DNA of 6,164 nucleotides from Cocleimonas sp. (GTDB taxonomy: Bacteria > Pseudomonadota > Gammaproteobacteria > Thiotrichales > Thiotrichaceae), in the NCBI GenBank assembly GCA_023145535.1, contig JAGLDQ010000029.1, forward strand, positions 1 through 6,164. The letters run 5' to 3'. Below, piece by piece: positions 1-5,654 of the stretch. Below the pieces are notes generated by a model that saw only the letters and a list, made by a program, of their open reading frames with translations, was not told the DNA's origin and did no database searches. The position numbers were made by a program, and so were the translations under genes. The first letter of the stretch is position 1. Each line of letters starts with the position of its first letter.

Positions 1-1
1 A

Positions 2-406
2 ATTGCGCCTTTAAATAAAAAACTATTACCACATCCCCCTTTATGCTTTATTAACGATGAAAAAGTAGTAAGCCAAGCAAAAGCAAAGCAGTATACTCGC
101 AGTATGGTAGCTGTAGATTATTGGCATCATGACATTACTGGCAGCATTGTTTTAATTGGTAATGCACCAACCGCGCTTTTTCGTCTGATGGAGTTACTTG
201 AACGCAATAAAATAGACAAACCCGCTTTAATTATTGGCGTGCCTGTTGGCTATACCGGAGCAGCTGAATCGAAACAGTATCTTTGGGAGCATCATCAAGC
301 ACTGGGGGTTGAGTGCATTGTGTTATTGGGATCACGTGGTAGTAGCGCCTTAGCAGCGACGGCTATGAATGCTTTATTAAGCCATTATCATGGTGTTACA
401 TTTTGA
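2..406 (+). CDS. cobH: Precorrin-8X methylmutase, C-terminal part (5' end outside window)
   Basis: This enzyme (CobH in the aerobic route, CbiC in the anaerobic one) moves the methyl group from C-11 to C-12 of precorrin-8X or its cobalt form, giving hydrogenobyrinate or cobyrinate in the cytoplasm. The reading frame is open from base 2, so the gene begins upstream. The visible 134 residues compare with about 210 in the family, so roughly 75 N-terminal residues, including the region of the catalytic His, are missing. Family landmarks are the TRS triplet just before the first internal Met (position 104), then GNAPTALFRLMEL, then PALIIGVPVGYTGAAESK, the most conserved stretch of CbiC/CobH. The Met at 104 is internal, because the conserved residues ahead of it belong to the protein. 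The stop codon overlaps the next gene's TTG start (TTGA), which implies coupled translation. I cannot tell the aerobic from the anaerobic variant. Family assignment is firm. Confidence 0.95.
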   Translation: MAPLNKKLLPHPPLCFINDEKVVSQAKAKQYTRSMVAVDYWHHDITGSIVLIGNAPTALFRLMELLERNKIDKPALIIGVPVGYTGAAESKQYLWEHHQALGVECIVLLGSRGSSALAATAMNALLSHYHGVTF

Positions 407-1659
407 TTCATGTGGTCGGATTAGGCTTAGGTAATAGCGAGACTTTGAGTCATGATGCGCTGCAAGCCATCCAAAGTGCAGCCCTTATTATCGGCTCTCA
501 ACGTCAAATATCCTGTGTGCAGTCATTATTAAACAATGATCAGGAACAACGCTATTACCCTCATCCATTTGCTAGCCTTAGCGCACAACTATCTACTTAT
601 TTAGACACATACCCTACAAACTCACTTTGTCTTCTTGCTTCTGGAGACCCGCTTTTTTATGGTATTAGTGATTTTTTATTGCGTCATTTTACAGCAAAAA
701 AACTAACTTTTTATAGCAATACATCCTCAATACAAATAGCCTTTGCGCGCATTAAAAAACCATGGCAACAAGCGACTGTTATTAGTCTGCATGGTCGCCC
801 ATTGCATAACCTCATTCCGCATTTGGCAAATAATCCACTGATTGCACTATTAACCGATAAAAATAGCCATCCTCAAGCCATTGCAGAATTATTAAGTCAG
901 CATGGCTGTCACAAGGCTAAACTATGGATTTGTGAAGCATTAGGCTCCAGTAATGAAACGATTTCTAGTTTTATGGCTAAAGAGCTAATAAATAACCCAA
1001 AAAAATTTCACCCATTACATATTACCATTATTGAAACAACGGTAGCGCATTGTACCTTGCCTAGCTTTGCTGGTTTTCAGGATGAATTATTTATGACTGA
1101 TACCAATCAATCAGGAAAAGGCATGATCAGTAAGCGTGAAGTGCGCCTTGCTGCTTTAAGTTTATTGCAACCACAGACCAATGATATTGCATGGGATATT
1201 GGCGCAGGCTGCGGTACGATTGCCGTTGAATGGGCATATTGGAATCAGCAAGGGACTATTTATGCGGTTGAGCATCATGCCAAGCGCTTAATCTGCCTAA
1301 AGAAAAATAAGAAAAAATTTGGTACTAATAATTTACAAATTATTGCGGATAAAGCGCCGCAGGGATTGGATAACTTGCCAAAGCCCAATGCTATTTTCAT
1401 TGGCGGCACAGCGGGTAAATTATCAGAAATTATGGATTATTGCTGGAATAGCTTGCTTGGAGAGGGTTGTTTGGTGATTAATTGCGTTACCGAAAGTTGT
1501 AAAGTAGAGCTACAACAGTGGTTACTGCAACAAAATATTGCAAATAATGCGCTGGAGTGGACAGATATAGCGGTGAGTAAAGGCGATCAATTAGCAGGGC
1601 AATTATTGATGCGCCCACGCTTGCCGGTACGTTTATTAAAAATAGTGAAGATGAGATGA
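403..1659 (+). CDS. cobL: Precorrin-6Y C5,15-methyltransferase (decarboxylating), CbiE-CbiT fusion
   Basis: This two-domain enzyme of corrin synthesis methylates C-5 and C-15 of precorrin-6Y (or the cobalt analogue) and decarboxylates the C-12 acetate, using SAM. The CbiE-type tetrapyrrole methylase domain covers roughly residues 1-210, with the Gly-rich loop VGLGLGN (5-11), ASGDPLFYGI (79-88) and SLHGR (128-132). The CbiT domain follows from about 235, with KREVRLAALSLLQP (244-257), SAM motif DIGAGCGTIAVEW (265-277), acidic E290 and FIGGTAG (332-338). The length of 418 residues is usual for the fused form. The start is a TTG at 403: it gives the normal family N-terminus (MIHVVGLGLG), there is no in-frame ATG nearby, and a later GTG at 412 would cut the first strand. 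Only a weak GGTG lies ahead, so initiation probably depends on ribosomes ending cobH 4 bases inside. It ends in an ATGA overlap with cobI. The gene looks intact. Confidence 0.96.
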   Translation: MIHVVGLGLGNSETLSHDALQAIQSAALIIGSQRQISCVQSLLNNDQEQRYYPHPFASLSAQLSTYLDTYPTNSLCLLASGDPLFYGISDFLLRHFTAKKLTFYSNTSSIQIAFARIKKPWQQATVISLHGRPLHNLIPHLANNPLIALLTDKNSHPQAIAELLSQHGCHKAKLWICEALGSSNETISSFMAKELINNPKKFHPLHITIIETTVAHCTLPSFAGFQDELFMTDTNQSGKGMISKREVRLAALSLLQPQTNDIAWDIGAGCGTIAVEWAYWNQQGTIYAVEHHAKRLICLKKNKKKFGTNNLQIIADKAPQGLDNLPKPNAIFIGGTAGKLSEIMDYCWNSLLGEGCLVINCVTESCKVELQQWLLQQNIANNALEWTDIAVSKGDQLAGQLLMRPRLPVRLLKIVKMR

Positions 1660-2348
1660 CAAAGAATACGGGTATATTTTATGGCATTGGTGTCGGGACA
1701 GGAGATCCTGAATATTTAACCTTAAAAGCCGTGCGTCTAATACAACAAGCGGATGTTATTGCTTATTTAAAATCGGATAAAGGCGTTAGTATAGCGCTCC
1801 ATATTGCATCAGAGTGGATTAAAAAACAGCAAAAAATGGCCATTTTAATGCCCTATAAAACAAATCGTCAGGCCGCGAATAAAGCCTATGATACGGCGGC
1901 TGAAAAAGTTTCCAGCTATTTACAACAAGGCCTAAATGTTGCTTTTATATGTGAAGGTGACCCACTTTTTTTTGGCTCTTATATTTACCTACATCAAAGA
2001 TTAAGCACTAACTATCACTGTGAAATAGTGCCAGGTATTAGCTCAATTAATGCCACAACCGCTTTAGCACAAATACCCTTAATCCAACAAAATGAGACCT
2101 TAGCGGTCGTTACTTCACGAAATACAGATGAGGAAATATTGGATGCATTAAGCAATTATTCGAGCGTTGTTATTATGAAGGCTGGTGTTGCGCGTCCACG
2201 TTTATTAGCACTAATTAAGCAAAGCAAGCGGTTAAATACGACTTGTTATATACAACGCGCGGGGCAGAAAGGGGAAGTTGTGATTCAAGATGTTAGCCAA
2301 TTAACAGGGAAAGGAGATTATTTTTCATTGTTTGTTATAAGTTCTTAG
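1656..2348 (+). CDS. cobI: Precorrin-2 C20-methyltransferase
   Basis: CobI (CbiL when the substrate already carries cobalt) makes precorrin-3A by transferring the SAM methyl to C-20 of precorrin-2, an early step of corrin synthesis. The 230 residues form a single tetrapyrrole methylase domain: GVGTGDPEYLTLKA at 12-25, the CEGDPLFFGS loop at 99-108, and VPGISS at 125-130. The length is typical of the family. The ATG at 1656 overlaps the cobL stop (ATGA), and a GAAG at 1647-1650 gives a plausible ribosome site 5 bases away. It appears to be the last gene of the operon, since 300 bases without a gene follow and the next gene runs on the other strand. Its enzyme acts before CobL and CobH although its gene comes after theirs. 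The remaining C-methylases (cobJ, cobM) and the reductase must lie upstream or elsewhere. The CobI/CbiL distinction cannot be settled from this sequence. Confidence 0.94.
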   Translation: MTKNTGIFYGIGVGTGDPEYLTLKAVRLIQQADVIAYLKSDKGVSIALHIASEWIKKQQKMAILMPYKTNRQAANKAYDTAAEKVSSYLQQGLNVAFICEGDPLFFGSYIYLHQRLSTNYHCEIVPGISSINATTALAQIPLIQQNETLAVVTSRNTDEEILDALSNYSSVVIMKAGVARPRLLALIKQSKRLNTTCYIQRAGQKGEVVIQDVSQLTGKGDYFSLFVISS

Positions 2349-2361
2349 GCTAAAGTTTTCA

Positions 2362-2376
2362 CCTATTCTGAATAGG
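2362..2376 (+). terminator. Short hairpin after cobI, possible operon end
   Basis: A perfect 6-bp inverted repeat with a 3-base loop (CCTATT-CTG-AATAGG) begins 14 bases after the cobI stop. Position suits the end of the cob operon. However, no run of T follows on either strand, so a classical Rho-independent terminator is not shown. It may equally be the first stem of the palindrome-rich stretch that follows. Confidence 0.3.
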
Positions 2377-2615
2377 CTATGTACTTAGGGCTGAGGATTC
2401 AATAACACCCGAACTCTAACTTGCCTTTTTGTCCCAGCTTGAATGATCTCATTCGTTGCGTAGAGTGACTATGCGCCTCATGAGTTCATCCAATCTGAAA
2501 CAAAATTCTGCGTTAAAACTTCGGGAAGTTAGTTCCTGCACGTTCCTTAGTTTTTCTACTTTAAAAATACGTGATAACTTTCACTCAAGCACTTATGCTA
2601 ACGAATAAGACGGTG

Positions 2616-2639
2616 AGACGTTACACGTACGCAACGTCT
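2616..2639. terminator. Hairpin between convergent genes, possible bidirectional terminator
   Basis: AGACGTT (2616-2622) pairs perfectly with AACGTCT (2633-2639) around a 10-base loop. On the - strand it lies 10 bases past the stop of the beta-helix lipoprotein gene, where a terminator is expected. The tail is only TTT on the + strand and has no T run on the - strand, so strength is doubtful. An alternative stem is possible: AAGACG (2607-2612) can pair with CGTCTT (2635-2640), competing for the same 3' arm. Confidence 0.4.
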
Positions 2640-2648
2640 TTACTCTAA

Positions 2649-3974
2649 TTATTTAGAACTTTCAACAACCGAAACTGGTGGAGTATTACCACTAAATATA
2701 CTCCCTGTAGGATTGAAACGTAGCCATACACCAAGCTCAGAACTAAAAACATTATCTCTAACAATCGTTCCATCAACAGTATGAACATCCGTCACTTCAC
2801 CTGTTGTACCAATAATAATGTCTTTTCTTTCTGTATTTTTAAAGCGATTATTAGAAATAGTATTATTATCATCTTCAACAATCACTGCTTTTTCAGTATT
2901 ATCAAATATATTATTAATAACTCTATTATTTTTTGCGAAATCTTCATAATATTTCTCACTATCCTTTGTCTTTATAACAGGATCGCCACATTTGAAGTTA
3001 TTTAAATCTCGGCTTTGTCGAGACCCAATCCAGACACCCTTTTTCTCATCAGAGAAAGTATTATTTTCAATTAAATTAAAATTACTTCCTTGATAACGAG
3101 GCAATTGCTGAGCTTCTTCATAACGCTCATAACAATTTTTGTACATAAAAATTGCACCTCCTGAGTTATTTATAAACTTGTTATTTCGGATAGTATTGTA
3201 GGCTGAAGAATCAACCGCAATTGCTTCACGTTTACGAACACGAGGCTTACGTTTTCTTTCTTCGATATTATAGGTGCTATCACCATTTTTAGAGAACGTC
3301 GAATGACTGATAGTAATTCGTTGCGTGCCAGACTCTAGATACATCCCCATATCCGCTGCTCTATCAATGGTATTTTTATTAGCAATAAGATCCGTCACAT
3401 AACGCTGTATAAAAATACCTGCTTTGTGACTTTTTATTATTTTATTATTTTCTATCCGTATATTTTTAGGTGAGCGCGTTCTTAAGCTGTTTTCTAATGC
3501 TTCAATATTACGCCCCATTTTCAAATCATCATTCGTTGATTGCTTAAGACCAAAGCTAATATTAAAACCATTAATATAAAAAAGAATATTACAGTTTTTT
3601 ACTGTTACATTTTCTAAAAAATTATCTTCTGATCCTGAAATAGTAAAAGCTGTATTACGAGGAACTTCAGATACCTTATAACGTCGATAGAACTCATTCC
3701 TTTCTGTTTTTCCTAAACCATTTAATTCAGCACCATTGCAATCAAAGGTAATATTAGATTTAGAAAGGGTGAAAGTAACTCTATCGTAGGCGCAACCCTT
3801 TGGAATAGTTGTATTTTCAGTGATATTAATTGTTTTACCAGAATCCCACTTATCGCAATTAGCAGGGTTGCTATTCTGTATCGGTGTTCTAGTGGGTACT
3901 GAAAGATCAAGGAGTTTATCTGCATTACAAGCTGAAAGTAGTAACAGCGACGAGAGTATGAGTGTCATTTTCAT
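2649..3974 (-). CDS. Lipoprotein with predicted right-handed parallel beta-helix, function unknown
   Basis: The protein has 441 residues. It opens with a short lipoprotein signal (MKMTLILSSLLLLSAC) whose lipobox L-S-A-C places the lipidated Cys at residue 16. Residue 17 is Asn, not Asp, which by the E. coli sorting rule points to the outer membrane. The rest repeats strand-turn units rich in Asn and Ile, such as IRIENNKII (172-180), ITISHSTFS (220-228), TIRNNKFIN (261-269), NLIENNTFS (300-308), NRVINNIFD (350-358) and NTISNNRFK (371-379). This is the rung pattern of right-handed parallel beta-helix proteins (pectate-lyase/NosD-like folds). Six further Cys (40, 61, 79, 128, 281, 329) could form disulfides in the periplasm. 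Residues 239-249 form a strongly basic insertion. The fold is common in polysaccharide lyases and epimerases, but I see no family-specific catalytic motif, so no enzyme activity is assigned. AAAGG sits 9 bases before the ATG, supporting this start. It is alone on its strand, with long gaps on both sides. Confidence 0.85.
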   Translation of the reverse strand: MKMTLILSSLLLLSACNADKLLDLSVPTRTPIQNSNPANCDKWDSGKTINITENTTIPKGCAYDRVTFTLSKSNITFDCNGAELNGLGKTERNEFYRRYKVSEVPRNTAFTISGSEDNFLENVTVKNCNILFYINGFNISFGLKQSTNDDLKMGRNIEALENSLRTRSPKNIRIENNKIIKSHKAGIFIQRYVTDLIANKNTIDRAADMGMYLESGTQRITISHSTFSKNGDSTYNIEERKRKPRVRKREAIAVDSSAYNTIRNNKFINNSGGAIFMYKNCYERYEEAQQLPRYQGSNFNLIENNTFSDEKKGVWIGSRQSRDLNNFKCGDPVIKTKDSEKYYEDFAKNNRVINNIFDNTEKAVIVEDDNNTISNNRFKNTERKDIIIGTTGEVTDVHTVDGTIVRDNVFSSELGVWLRFNPTGSIFSGNTPPVSVVESSK

Positions 3975-3983
3975 ATGGGATTA

Positions 3984-3988
3984 CCTTT
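3984..3988 (-). promoter_or_regulatory. Ribosome binding site of the beta-helix lipoprotein gene
   Basis: On the - strand AAAGG ends 9 bases before the ATG at 3974. A second Met codon (residue 3) would lie 15 bases away, so the first Met is preferred. No convincing -35/-10 pair was found further upstream. Confidence 0.5.
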
Positions 3989-4055
3989 TAAACATTCTCT
4001 ATTAGGATAGCTTATGTGAAAATGCTTTTCTTATTTATTCTTACAAAACTTAATA

Positions 4056-4137
4056 TTTATCCCTGATAAGCACTCAGGGCTATCCTTTCAGGAGCGATAT
4101 TCTATCGCAAAATATCAATGATACACACTGGGATAAA
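4056..4137. other. Cluster of hairpins between ratB and the lipoprotein gene
   Basis: An 82-base stretch is framed by an 8-bp inverted repeat, TTTATCCC (4056-4063) and GGGATAAA (4130-4137). Inside are three smaller stems: CCCTGA/TCAGGG (4061-4066, 4074-4079), TCCT-TTC-AGGA (4083-4093) and, directly abutting it, GCGATA-TTC-TATCGC (4094-4108). The outer repeat and the first inner stem share three C residues, so they cannot both form fully. In the - strand transcript this is the 3' end of ratBA or the leader of the lipoprotein gene. It may serve as a terminator, although no clean U tract follows, or as an RNA stability or leader structure. No homology to a named riboswitch was recognised. Confidence 0.45.
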
Positions 4138-4151
4138 CCCTTCCCTAAGCC

Positions 4152-4454
4152 TTACCTCCCCTTACCCATTTTTTTACCTTCCGCCGCACGACGCTTCCTT
4201 ACTTCTTTAGGATCAGCGATCAGAGGCCGGTAAATTTCGACACGATCTTTATCCCGCAGGGCTATTTTCATCGTGGTTCGCTTCCCAAAAAGTCCAACGG
4301 CCATCTTATCAAGCTCAAGCGCTGGATAGTGTTCTAAGATTCCTGATTGGAGGATGGCATCCTGTACGCTCACGCCTGCTTTCGCTGTAAATGAAAGCAA
4401 GGTTTGCTCTTTTGGCAGTGCGTATACAACTTCCACTGTGATTTCGTTAGCCAT
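4152..4454 (-). CDS. ratB: RnfH-family ubiquitin-like protein RatB
   Basis: This 100-residue protein belongs to the RnfH family, small beta-grasp (ubiquitin-like) proteins. In E. coli it is the second gene of the ratAB pair; its own molecular role is not settled. Landmarks are VEVVYALPKEQ (7-17), VGLFGK (53-58) and the near-invariant RDKDRVEIYRPLIADPKEV (67-85), followed by a basic tail (RKRRAAEGKKMGKGR). The length matches the family. The ATG at 4454 lies 8 bases inside the ratA end, so the two genes are one transcription unit with probable coupled translation; GAAAG ahead of it may act as ribosome site. The gap downstream holds a hairpin cluster rather than the bamE gene often found next to ratB. 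The gene is complete and ordinary. Confidence 0.95.
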   Translation of the reverse strand: MANEITVEVVYALPKEQTLLSFTAKAGVSVQDAILQSGILEHYPALELDKMAVGLFGKRTTMKIALRDKDRVEIYRPLIADPKEVRKRRAAEGKKMGKGR

Positions 4455-4878
4455 ATTTTACTTTCGCCCTTTCAACAAAAGAATCAACCATTGAATTTGC
4501 TATCTGATTAAAAATAGGTCCTATTGCCATGCCTACTAAGCGATTAGAAAACTCAAATTCTAACTCCAATGATATTTTACTCGCATTTTCTTTTAATGAT
4601 TCAAAATGCCAAAATCCATGTAACTTTTTAAAAGGCCCATCCAATAACTGCATTTCAATCAACTCATTTTTCTTTAAGCTATTTTTAGTTGAAAATGCCT
4701 TATTGATACTGCCCTTCGCAATGGTAACCGTTGCTTCAACCATTGTGTTATCGCGCTTATGTTCCACAGAATCACCGCACCAAGGTAAAAACTCTTTATA
4801 AGCGGCAATATCATCAACCAATTGGTACATTTGTTCACTACTATAGGGGACTAAGGCACTACGGTTTACATTTGACAT
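4447..4878 (-). CDS. ratA: RatA, START-domain protein (ribosome association toxin / coenzyme Q-binding COQ10 family)
   Basis: RatA is a single START/SRPBCC-domain protein. The E. coli member has been reported to bind the 50S subunit and block 70S formation, while the mitochondrial relatives (Coq10) bind ubiquinone, so the physiological role in this organism is open. The 143 residues span the whole family, with the N-terminal RSALVPYSSEQMYQLVDDI (6-24), FLPWC (30-34), LLDGPFKKLHGFWHF (78-92), and DSFVERA (132-138) in the C-terminal helix that closes the lipid-binding cavity. The gene is divergent from smpB with 57 bases between the two starts, as in many gammaproteobacteria. A GGAAG about 12 bases before the ATG is a loosely spaced ribosome site. 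The stop (TAA) falls inside the start of ratB. No damage is seen. Confidence 0.95.
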   Translation of the reverse strand: MSNVNRSALVPYSSEQMYQLVDDIAAYKEFLPWCGDSVEHKRDNTMVEATVTIAKGSINKAFSTKNSLKKNELIEMQLLDGPFKKLHGFWHFESLKENASKISLELEFEFSNRLVGMAIGPIFNQIANSMVDSFVERAKVKYG

Positions 4879-4923
4879 AAATAATTCTTACTTCCTTTCT
4901 GGGTAATTTAGAGTTGATAAGGT

Positions 4924-4929
4924 TATAAT
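4924..4929 (+). promoter_or_regulatory. Candidate -10 element of smpB (near-leaderless start)
   Basis: A perfect TATAAT lies in the 57-base divergent gap, 6 bases before the smpB ATG. At the usual distance, transcription would begin at or within a base or two of the ATG itself. No -35 hexamer is found at 16-18 bases upstream. The complementary strand reads TATTAT at the same place and might serve ratA, but again with no good -35. The function is an inference from sequence match only. Confidence 0.35.
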
Positions 4930-4935
4930 ACAGCT

Positions 4936-5415
4936 ATGGCTAAGAAACGAAAGAAAAAAGGACATGGCGGCAAAACGATCGCTACCAATAAAGTTGCACG
5001 TCACGAATACTTTATAGAGGACACGCATGAGGCAGGGCTTGTCTTGCGCGGGTGGGAAATTAAAAGTTTACGTGAAGGACGAGTACAGCTCAAAGAAAGT
5101 TATATTAACTTCCATCAGGGCGAAGCATGGCTAGTGGGCTCACATATCTCCCCCCTACTTTCAGCATCCACTCATGTCAATCCAAACCCTACTCGGCAAC
5201 GCAAACTATTACTGCATGATTATGAAATTGTGCGTTTGCAAGCAACGGTAGATCGCAAGGGTAATTCGGTGATCCCTCTCAGTCTTTATTGGAAGAATAA
5301 CCATATAAAAATTGAAATCGGTGTGGGTAAAGGTAAAAAACTACATGACAAACGCGCATCATCAAAAGAGCAGGATTGGAATCGTGATAAGGCACGCATT
5401 ATGAAAAACACCTGA
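4936..5415 (+). CDS. smpB: SsrA-binding protein SmpB (trans-translation)
   Basis: SmpB binds tmRNA and carries it into ribosomes stalled on messages without a stop codon, so that the nascent chain is tagged for proteolysis and the ribosome is freed. The 159 residues match the family length and order: a basic N-terminus (KKRKKKGHGGK), ATNKVARHEYFIEDTHEAGL (16-35) leading into GWEIKSLREG (39-48), ASTHVNPNPTRQRKLLL (77-93) of the oligonucleotide-binding barrel, LSLYWKN (115-121), and the C-terminal tail GKGKKLHDKR (131-140) ending in DKARIMKN (151-158), which enters the decoding site and mRNA channel. The only purine-rich site ahead of the ATG is AAGG at 4919-4922, 13 bases away, so the start is chosen by homology. 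No ssrA gene is seen in the 750 bases after it. Confidence 0.97.
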   Translation: MAKKRKKKGHGGKTIATNKVARHEYFIEDTHEAGLVLRGWEIKSLREGRVQLKESYINFHQGEAWLVGSHISPLLSASTHVNPNPTRQRKLLLHDYEIVRLQATVDRKGNSVIPLSLYWKNNHIKIEIGVGKGKKLHDKRASSKEQDWNRDKARIMKNT

Positions 5416-5654
5416 TCTTGGCAAACTAGTCTCCTATACTACCATTCAAGCGGTATATTTATTACGACCAGAGGAATTTGTGTGCATTTAACAACCAATC
5501 AACTGCAAAATAGAGGGTTTTGTTCCGTTACACCTGTTCTTTAATGAAGATTTAGTTCATCTTAAACATCACTTTGATACAATCTTTATTCTAATACCCC
5601 TAACAAAAACAGATTGTATTTGTCTTCAAACTCTAGCCAATATGAAGTGTGTCT
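5416..5654. other. Intergenic region after smpB; no tmRNA, one possible broken small gene
   Basis: The 239 bases between smpB and the TPR lipoprotein gene are too short for a typical tmRNA, and no tmRNA-like end sequence was recognised. Two things stand out. There is an SD-like AGAGGA (5470-5475) followed by a GTG, which begins a candidate small gene described separately. There is also a 9-bp inverted repeat, ATACAATCT (5577-5585) and AGATTGTAT (5611-5619). A weak 4-bp stem (TACC/GGTA, 5440-5455) follows smpB but is not a credible terminator. No clear promoter for the TPR gene was found. Confidence 0.5.

Larger units (their letters stand above)
2349..2648. other. Palindrome-rich intergenic region, possible dispersed repeat element
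   Basis: These 300 bases between the convergent cobI and the beta-helix lipoprotein gene hold no convincing gene. The longest readable frame on the - strand is about 43 codons without a good start. They do hold several short perfect inverted repeats: CCTATT-CTG-AATAGG (2362-2376), GAATGA-TC-TCATTC (2441-2454), GCGTAG-AGTGA-CTATGC (2458-2474, one G-T pair), CTCATGAG (2477-2484), AACTTC-GG-GAAGTT (2517-2530) and AGACGTT/AACGTCT (2616-2639). The core from about 2384 to 2550 is bounded by the pentamer CTTAG on both sides (2384-2388, 2546-2550), which could be chance. The style suggests a miniature intergenic repeat or a structured RNA, but this rests on appearance alone. No second copy is present in the window. 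Confidence 0.4.

Noticed and set aside
2449..2580. A 43-codon - strand frame, and a second short frame just beyond it, inside the palindrome-rich gap
   Set aside because: The only start is a GTG at 2541 without a ribosome site, the frame crosses several perfect palindromes, and the protein resembles no family I know. It is probably an accidental reading of a non-coding element.
2781..3005. Open frame of 74 codons on the + strand
   Set aside because: It is antisense to the beta-helix lipoprotein and consists of Ile/Asn/Phe-rich translation, which mirrors the Asn/Ile-rich codons of the true gene.
3722..4005. Two short frames overlapping the start of the lipoprotein gene, one on each strand
   Set aside because: Both are shadows of the clear lipoprotein signal peptide and mature N-terminus and have no supporting ribosome site.
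4529..4801. 90-codon + strand frame
   Set aside because: It lies antisense within ratA, whose family identity is certain.
4872..4877. Perfect TTGACA hexamer on the + strand
   Set aside because: It covers the ratA start codon and has no -10 hexamer at 16-18 bases, so it is unlikely to be the smpB -35.
5440..5455. TACC/GGTA stem followed by an AT-rich tract as smpB terminator
   Set aside because: The stem has only 4 pairs and an 8-base loop, and no continuous T run follows.
5416..5654. tmRNA (ssrA) expected after smpB
   Set aside because: The gap is shorter than a typical tmRNA, and neither the tRNA-like ends nor a tag-coding segment could be recognised.
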